Source: Rhabditophanes sp. KR3021 | Lineage: Eukaryota > Nematoda > Chromadorea > Rhabditida > Alloionematidae | Assembly: GCA_963281155.1 (NCBI GenBank) | Contig: CAUJLY010000002.1 | Span: forward strand, 3,782,001 to 3,846,000 | Direction: 5' to 3' | DNA length: 64,000 nucleotides | Shown here: positions 57,162 to 64,000 of the stretch, one piece after another | Layout: each line of letters begins with the position of its first letter | How positions within the stretch are numbered: the first letter of the stretch is position 1 | Notes under the pieces: generated by a model | Databases searched by the model: none | Told to the model about the DNA's origin: nothing | What the model saw: only the letters and a program-made list of their open reading frames with translations | Program-made: the position numbers and the translations under genes

Positions 57162-58097
57162 TGTTTACGATACTAAAACATATGAAATTATTCAATGATA
57201 TGAACAAAAATTAGTGATGATAATGACAAAATATTAAAGAAATTCATCTTAAATTATTAATAAAAATTGAGATCGTCACCGAAAACATGATCATTATTGT
57301 CAAAGTAAACACAATGAGGATGTGATTGCTCTACGGGTTCTCAGAACGAACAAACTTTTGACGACATACCACTCGGCGTGCACAAGCTGATATTAGTATA
57401 CATCATATTTAGTATTAGATATTTGAAAAATTACCACATACGGAATGCATTTTTCAAAACTCTTTTCTTTTGCAGTAGCCATGACGGCGGATTTTCCCTA
57501 CTGAACTTGATTTATCCTCTCTTTACACGTCAAGGAATTTACATATAATAACAGTTTTTTGCAAAAACTTATTTGCATTCTCATCGCCCAGCAGACGGCC
57601 CCCTACTCAAGTAAGCGTTTATCTCTTCACGTAAAAGTTTTGATTAATGTAAACCTATTTTGGCTATTCTAAACTTATTTTAAAAATAATATTCATTTTA
57701 ATTTCTTAAATTCATTATTGCAAATAATCATTCCATATGTGAAACAGGGTATAAGCTAACTAACTTTATTTAATCAACACATCATTTATACATAAAGGTA
57801 AGATGTAAATATGAGTACATAACATTCATTCATGAAAATAAGTAACACGTGCTCGATGATGTGTTATCTATCCAACACCATAAAAAGTCATTTTGTGGCA
57901 AAGCTACATATTCGGCTAATTAAATTAAAAATAAATATTGACAGATTAAATATATTCAAATTATTAAATTAAGTTTATTGAAAATAAAAGTCGGACAGAA
58001 ATAGTAAAAATGATTTAATTAATACAATAGTTCAATTTCAAAAGGTTTAACCTACTATCATATGATAAACCGAGATATTTAGTTTGCACACGTTTTT
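57162..58097. other. Intergenic region between VPS33 and TFIIH p34
   Basis: Mostly AT-rich and unassigned, apart from the HNH-like scrap near 57.5 kb. Confidence 0.5.
57445..57530 (-). mobile_element. Possible small remnant of the NUMOD-HNH element
   Basis: The plus-strand text AAAACTCTTTTCTTT, one variable base, GC, then G/T-rich and GCC closely matches the [11 protein letters not shown] segment of the element at 14.35 kb. Read on the minus strand it gives MATAKEKSF preceded, after a shift, by VGKIR (compare VGNLRW). Only about 25 codons are alignable. Confidence 0.35.
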
Positions 58098-59036
58098 TTA
58101 GAACACATTGTCAATTTCCATTGGCTCAATTTTGTTGAATTCTTCATTACTTTCCATTTTCATAATTGGAACATGTTGAGAAGGTTTAGTAGTGAACTTG
58201 ATTATTTTCTTCAAATCCTCAACCATTTTTCCATTAGTCAAGGGAATTTTCTTATTTTGATAGATAGTTTGGCAGATATGGCATTCAGTATCATAATCAC
58301 AGTGGATAGAAAGACAAACACAGCATACAAACCCAATCTTGATTTCCTTTCCGTGGCAAATACATTTTGGGCTATATTCAACCTCCTGAACCTTGTAATC
58401 ATTAAAGTAAGTTCTGGCTTCTTTTTCAGGAGCAAAGTAGCGGGTCAGATACTGAAGGAGGAAAAAGGGCTTATCCACATTCAAGTACAAACCATTTGTA
58501 ATCGAGCAACATTGATGAAGAATGGGACTAAATTGACTTTTGGAAAGAATGCAAGCGGCATCAATCATGATATCATTTTGTTGAGCAGCGAAGGCAGTAT
58601 TCAAGACCAAATCCTTTTGCCATTCAGCTACCAATGACGTGCTATAAACAAGTATCTTTCCAGATCCCTTAGCGTTTTGCGCTTTAAAGCGACGAATTTG
58701 GCACAATGCCAAAGCCATAGGTGCGGCATACTCGGTAAACTTTGATTTGTCTTTAATTTGCAAAACTTCTCGGAATGTTTTTCTAAAATTAGCCAAAATC
58801 TCAGATGAGGGGTTAACATTTGCACTTTGATCAGAAATGTAGATGAATCTGTTCTTGATTCCCTTTCCAGCAGCAATCAACACAAACTTATTAGATGGTG
58901 AAATTGATAAATGGTATGATCCATAAGCAGCAATTGACGTAATCATAATGTCAAAGGAACTGCCGATTTTTTGACTGGCCAAAAATTTACCCATGCTTCC
59001 GATGTTGCAATCAAAAATAACCACTTGACAAGACAT
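58098..59036 (-). CDS. GTF2H3: TFIIH subunit p34 (GTF2H3/Tfb4)
   Basis: Single exon of 312 codons. It begins with a vWA-like domain (NKFVLIAAG, IYISDQSANVNP, KGSGKILVYSTS) and ends in a C4-type zinc region (CICHGKEIKIGFVCCVCLSIHC...CHICQTIY), the layout of Tfb4/p34 in the core of TFIIH. It bridges p44 during transcription initiation and nucleotide-excision repair. The C-terminal tail after the zinc region is acidic. Same strand as VPS33 and PCF11 but separated by 0.3-0.9 kb, so independent units are likely. Confidence 0.92.
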   Translation of the reverse strand: MSCQVVIFDCNIGSMGKFLASQKIGSSFDIMITSIAAYGSYHLSISPSNKFVLIAAGKGIKNRFIYISDQSANVNPSSEILANFRKTFREVLQIKDKSKFTEYAAPMALALCQIRRFKAQNAKGSGKILVYSTSLVAEWQKDLVLNTAFAAQQNDIMIDAACILSKSQFSPILHQCCSITNGLYLNVDKPFFLLQYLTRYFAPEKEARTYFNDYKVQEVEYSPKCICHGKEIKIGFVCCVCLSIHCDYDTECHICQTIYQNKKIPLTNGKMVEDLKKIIKFTTKPSQHVPIMKMESNEEFNKIEPMEIDNVF

Positions 59037-59309
59037 TATAACCTTAAAAATAATTTGATTAGGAAATGATTAAACTTTATAATATATAGATAATGGCATG
59101 ATGTTGAAACATATTAACACACGATAACAACTGGGTTTTTATGATTTTATTTGTAAACGGTAAAAAGATTGGTCCATACAAGAATTTTTCAAAATTTTAT
59201 TTTAAAATAATGTTAAGGACCCGAATTGAATAAAAAAAGTTATTTAGCTATTATTGTTGATTGACTCAAATTAACTACTGAAAAATAATAATGTAAAAGA
59301 AAATAATGT

Positions 59310-62300
59310 TCACTCAACAGTACTCATAGTCGGTTGGGCGTTTGTAACCATATTTCTTCCTTCCAAGGAACCTGTGCAATTACGATGATATGCCTAAAAC
59401 AGTTTAGTATTAATACTACTTTTACTACTTACGATAGTGTCAATGACAACGCAATTTTGTAGCTTCCATTCTTCGTCGTCGTCATCAAAATATTCTTTGA
59501 ATTCTTCTCCGCAAATTACGCAATTTTGGGCTTCAACGTCTGCTGAGAGAGCATCAACAAAGTTAGTGGTGTCGTCTACTTCCTTTGTCTCGGTAGCTTG
59601 TACTTCTGCAACGACAGGGGCAACCAGCGCTTGTTGTTCACTAAAATTAAGCCACGTTTCTAACGTCATATTCCATGGCCTTGTTGATCCACTGTTGTTT
59701 TGAGACAGGATTCTGCTGTTTTCACGGAAATGCCAATCCATGTGTTTTGAAAACATAACAGTATCACTATCGTTCATTTGTAATCCACAGTTGGGACATA
59801 CGTTCCTAGAAGCATGAAGATCTGCCAACGTGGCTTCAAAGCTTAAATCGTTAGTATTTTGAGCATTATTGTCATTGCTGTTTGGAGCAGAAATTTGTGC
59901 TGGTACATTCTTGTTTTCTACATTGTTTCTATGGAATGTTCTAGGTTTATTGTTGACACGGGGGTCTTGCCTTTGAAACGGAGGTACTGATAGTGGTGGA
60001 GTTGGAACGGGCTCTGTTTTCACACCAATAACTCCCGTGTTTTTGAGGTGAAGTAAAAATGACTTAACTCCTTCATCTGTAAGTTAAAACGACAATATTA
60101 AATGTGTACAATAACGTATGGTAAAAATATAAAGACATCAAAATATTGAGAAACATAAAGAAATGGAAAATATATTAATGAAACAAATAAACTACATAGA
60201 AGTGTATTGTATTATATTATTTTTAAAATAGAATGGTAATTTAATAAATAGTATCCTTATGATATGTGTAGAATATTTACCTTTGAATACAGCATTAGAA
60301 GTTGAATCTTGCAACTTTTTTAACTCGGGTAACAATTCATAGCTAGGCTCTGGCTCGATGCGTACTTCCGGAACAGGTTTTTCCAATTTGATGGAATGTG
60401 TGAGTCCATTGATATTTACTGTTATGGGTGGTCCGCCAAATTTAGCATTTAATGCAAAGTCTCCAATAAATAATTCTCTTCCTGGATGTTTATTTTGTAA
60501 TTAGAATATGAATGTAAAAGATAAGGTTTTTTATTTTTAATGTTTTGTTTTAAACAAACACTCTATCAACAGTGACTGCTTTGCCACGCAATAATAATCA
60601 AGTCAAAGATGGTAAGAATAAAAACATGCGTGCTTGTAATAATTATTTTAGATCGAAATCAAAGTGGAAACAAGGATTCTCTTTTCTGTCTTGATAAGGA
60701 GATGAGCAGGGAAGAACGGAATGATTTTGTTCGAACTATTGATATGGCTGAAGTGTGGTTTGCTAGTTCAGCAGACTTTGAACTTAAAACGTTTAGGAAC
60801 TATGAAAAAGTTTTCATTTGAAATATTTGATGTTCTTGTTTCTCAGAGAAAACTTAGTAAGGAATAGACAATTTGAAAACTCCGAACTCATGTGAAATCA
60901 GTTCAAAATCCAATATATTATATGATTTCGAGCACGACGGATGTCCTATTACTACCCCGGACATCAATTGATACATCATATCCTTTGTTTATGTTACATG
61001 TATCCTGCTTTCAAGAATTTTTCTTTGACATTTGCTTACAAGCTGAACGGATAAAGAACTTTATGAACATGCCTCCTGCAGAAGGACTTAGTGAGTCCCA
61101 AATCAACGCTGCTAGATGTATGGTGGAAATTGTTAATGAGATAGTCTAAATCACGTCTGATGAAGAATTCAAGACACTTACTGTATCATTCACAAAAGGA
61201 TACCCACGCAATAGTGGTGGTCCAATGTTGTCTAAATTATTCATCCCAAAAATTGGCAAAGACGGAAAAGTAGCTGAGAATAAAGCAGTAGTCCCTGATA
61301 TACTTACTTTTATTGATGTACAATGACTTGAGAAACAGGAAATACGAAGAACCGTTTTAAGAAACACTCAACAGATGTCTTGATTGCGAAACTCAACAAG
61401 TACTGTTTAAATGGAAAGAAGCTGCAATGGATGAAGACTTTGGCGACACTTCAAATCCAGTTAAAGTCAAGTACATCGGTGGACTGCCTTCAAGATTTGC
61501 CAAGATCATTGAAAGATGCTTAATAGCCAACTCAGCAGATGCCACCAATCTATCAAAAGGTGTTGTATCCAATTCCGTTTTGAACCTCTTCACCTACACA
61601 CAGATCAAACTAATGGGACGTTTCTTTGGGAACCAATTGGTTGATGATGGGGAATCTTATGAAATCAGAGAAGCTAAAAATGTGGGAGTTCAACTGCGAA
61701 GAAATCAAAATTTACTTCTTCTTTCAAATGTTCGTATTGTGAGAGATGTTTCAAATGTAAAGCTATTCTGAATAAGCACAGAAAAAATGAGTTTTGTCAA
61801 AAAGCGATGGATTTTGCTGAACTCTTCAACCACAACAAAAATACTACTTATGTTTTAAATTCAATCAAAGCTAAAGATGGAGATGAAAAGGGTGCTGGGC
61901 TTACGTAATGATTGATCCAAGAGTTGTTCATAACAACTGGACCAAAGCTGGGGTCAAAAAAGGAAATCGCTACATTGGCGAGACAATACAATTTGACGAA
62001 AGAATGTAAGCCATAAAGCACGCTTCAAAAATGCATTTGACTTAAAGATGTTGCTCGACAAGAAGGAAGACTTCATTAAAGAAATTGTCAACGATAAGTC
62101 ATTTGGTAAGAAGCAAGTTATTGTCTTGAAGAAGTTGCAGAGAATGTTGAGAGCATCCTAATTGACTCTCTCAGACCACAACTTACCAACTCAGATAGTG
62201 GAAAGCCTTCATTTGAAGAAGTCCACCTCAGGCTTCCAGAAATGAATGCTGAGGTAGCCGATCTTATTCTAGATGATTTCTTCAAAGCTTATAATGATAC

Positions 62301-63682
62301 TGAAAAAGTTGGCTATTTTCCATTTTTATAAACTTTTAAATTTAATTGCCCTTTTAATAAAATTTATGACTTACCTGGCCCGCCAAACCGAATTAAGTGA
62401 GTTAAATTATCGATACGAATTTCTCTTGATTCGCGAAAAGGTAGAAGGTAAGGAATATTATCAATAAAAACATTTCTAGGAGTTCCATGGAAATATACTT
62501 TATGTGGAAGGGTTCCTCTCTCAATGACAGGCTCTCGGCCAATATAGATAACTTCGTATGCTTTGCTATCAACAAATAATCGGTTGTTTGACTGAGCTCC
62601 ATCCACACCTGGAGACTCGCTTTTAATAACTAATGTGGGAGCTGTAGCAACAGCTCTAAGTGCAGGTGCTACTATTCTTTGGGGTAATGTGGAGGCGAGA
62701 TGTCTATTAGACATTGTAGGAACCGAATTTGTGAAACCTTGGCCATTAGGAAGAATCGGAGAATTCAATCTCTTGACAGAAACACTATTATTAAGAGAGG
62801 TAGAAACATTTATTAAAGACGGGGCATTGCCTACAATAGGTCCTTGTCGACGTCTTTTACGAAAATCATCAATACCTTCAGCCAAAGTAACCGGTAATGG
62901 TCTCTTTTGCCCAATATTTACCTCATTGATGGACTTCATAATAGGGGAACGTCTATTAACATGATTGTATCTATTTTCAATACAATTATCTGAAACTTTA
63001 TTTGATGATTCATTGGAAACTTTATTAGTAGATTCTTGTTTAAGGACATTTTTAGTGTTTTCCAATGTCTTTGGCTGCACATCATCTTTTCTCTCTGGAA
63101 CAATTCTGGTAGGGTAGTTGTCGATCGGCCAATTTTTGTCCAGCTTATTGACTGCAAAATCAAGTGCTTGTAGGACGTCAATTGAATAAAAATCATCCCA
63201 TGTTTTGCGTAATTTATACAGGCTACCTCGAATTTTTTCATCAGAACGACTGAATGCGTGCACAAAAACTTTTATCAAATTTTTAGAAAATTGTTTAATA
63301 TAAATATTTGGTTTCACTTTAAGTGTTTTTATTATAGAATCCATAACATATAAAGTCAAAAGCATCTTATCAGCTGATTCCAACTGAAATATACATATAA
63401 ATGAATAACGATAAAAGAGATGAGTTTATTATAATTAATACAAGTAGATAAATTAGTACCAATTGCACACAATGTAAGAAATTGCACAAATTTAATACAA
63501 AAACATGTTAAGTTTAAACATTTATTACTTACCGAAAATATCCGTTCTTCGATGACCTGGACGATATCCGAGCTGTGTGCAATAGAATCTTCTGCCATTA
63601 TAGTTAAATTTCTTATGTTTACTCGACTATTCTCATTGAAACTGTTAAGCACCACGCGGAATTCAGATTTTGCATTAGACAT
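59310..63682 (-). CDS. PCF11: PCF11 cleavage/termination factor
   Basis: Exons 63682-63533, 63383-62375, 60481-60281, 60076-59433 and 59393-59310; 695 aa, in phase. The first two exons encode a CID that binds the RNA polymerase II CTD (NLTIMAEDSI, LYVMDSIIK, KLRKTWDDFY, LDKNWPIDNYP). A disordered basic stretch follows, then short FGG-type repeats (FRESREIRID, LIRFGGPGRELFIGDF, AKFGGPPI). Two zinc knuckle regions come next (NVCPNCGLQM...HMDWH and CVICGEEFKEYF...AYHRNC), as in PCF11 of CF IIm. It acts in 3'-end cleavage and termination. It is shorter than vertebrate PCF11. Intron 62374-60482 (1.9 kb) holds an antisense element. Confidence 0.93.
60482..62374 (+). mobile_element. Intron-resident coding element in the PCF11 intron (antisense to host)
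   Basis: Plus-strand coding pieces run from about 60570 to 62330. They include an internal 40-nt GT-AG intron (60612-60651) joining KD|DRNQSG, a 114-codon frame 61427-61771 with LVDDGESYEIRE (compare LVNDHEVYEIK of the APBB copy), and a Cys cluster CERCFKCKA...HRKNEFC after a one-base shift. The C-terminus DSGKPSFEEV...VADLIL aligns with DSGQSN...ISDLAL. In element sense the end (TTTAATTGCCCTTTTAATAAAA...CTTAC) abuts the host donor at 62374. Several stops make it inactive. More diverged than the APBB pair. Confidence 0.6.
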
Positions 63683-64000
63683 TTCATACGATTTAATCTC
63701 TCGACCAATATGAAAGCTAAAATTAAAAAAGAATGGTTAAGAATGAACAATGGTGCTAAAAAGAAGGATAATAAATAAGTAAAGTGGAAAGAGCGTTTAT
63801 ATAAGGATAATGGACACGAATGCAATCATACACTTGAATCGATCAAAACTAGAGACACCAGAGAAAGAATGTCTCACACGGAAATGTAAAAATCAACATA
63901 CGATAGTGGAACGAAGTATACGCACATTTGAAATTACAGCATCCTTAGTCTGTTGTCTTTTCATTTATACACATTCTTTTTATCTACTATATAAATTTAC
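63683..64000. other. Upstream flank of PCF11 to window end
   Basis: Promoter/5' UTR side of PCF11; no gene or specific element recognised. Confidence 0.5.

Overview
This window is nuclear DNA from an animal. It is strongly AT-rich. The genes have spliceosomal GT-AG introns in two size classes: tiny ones of about 38-48 nt and large ones of 0.3-4.4 kb. Several gene types are metazoan (FERM-PDZ tyrosine phosphatase, Fe65/APBB, two-pore potassium channel). The compact AT-rich style would suit a nematode or another small, possibly reduced, invertebrate. Phylum cannot be settled from the sequence alone, so all gene symbols are orthology calls by motif.

Layout: 1-586, 3' end of mitochondrial seryl-tRNA synthetase (+). 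1829-5278, serine hydroxymethyltransferase (+). 5279-13277, a gene-poor stretch with a carrier-protein pseudogene, a probable hAT remnant and a foldback repeat. 13278-28785, a FERM-PDZ-tyrosine phosphatase (PTPN3/4 type, +) with two candidate alternative first exons. 29282-30026, two small minus-strand genes. 30758-33691, SMARCAD1-type remodeller (+). 34371-35372, a frameshifted CDK1-like kinase (-). 35854-36484 and 37193-37759, two unrecognised small genes (+). 37988-44399, a two-pore K+ channel with a very long tail (-). 44946-46279, a membrane-anchored Lys/Glu-rich protein (+). 46403-52381, Fe65/APBB (-). 54039-54851, RBM42 (+). 55434-57161, VPS33 (-). 58098-59036, TFIIH p34 (-). 59310-63682, PCF11 (-). 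Neighbours are mostly unrelated housekeeping genes and there is no operon logic, although several start codons have a splice-acceptor-like site a few bases upstream.

The most unusual content is inside the introns. First, at least four decayed copies of one protein-coding element (C2H2-type finger, conserved C-terminal motif, its own ~40-nt introns) lie in introns of SHMT, APBB (two) and PCF11. All four are antisense to the host gene. In each the downstream end of the element abuts the host 5' splice site, so the complement of its terminus supplies the GTAA donor. In SHMT the element follows directly on the AG of a normal 47-nt intron, giving an AG|GT recursive-splice arrangement. In APBB a similar 48-nt segment appears to have become coding. 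Second, two introns of the phosphatase gene carry antisense NUMOD4-HNH-NUMOD1 endonuclease-like genes, a type expected in phage, organelle or giant-virus DNA. One is nearly intact, and a shorter scrap lies near 57.5 kb. These look like intron-resident selfish elements that may create or enlarge spliceosomal introns.
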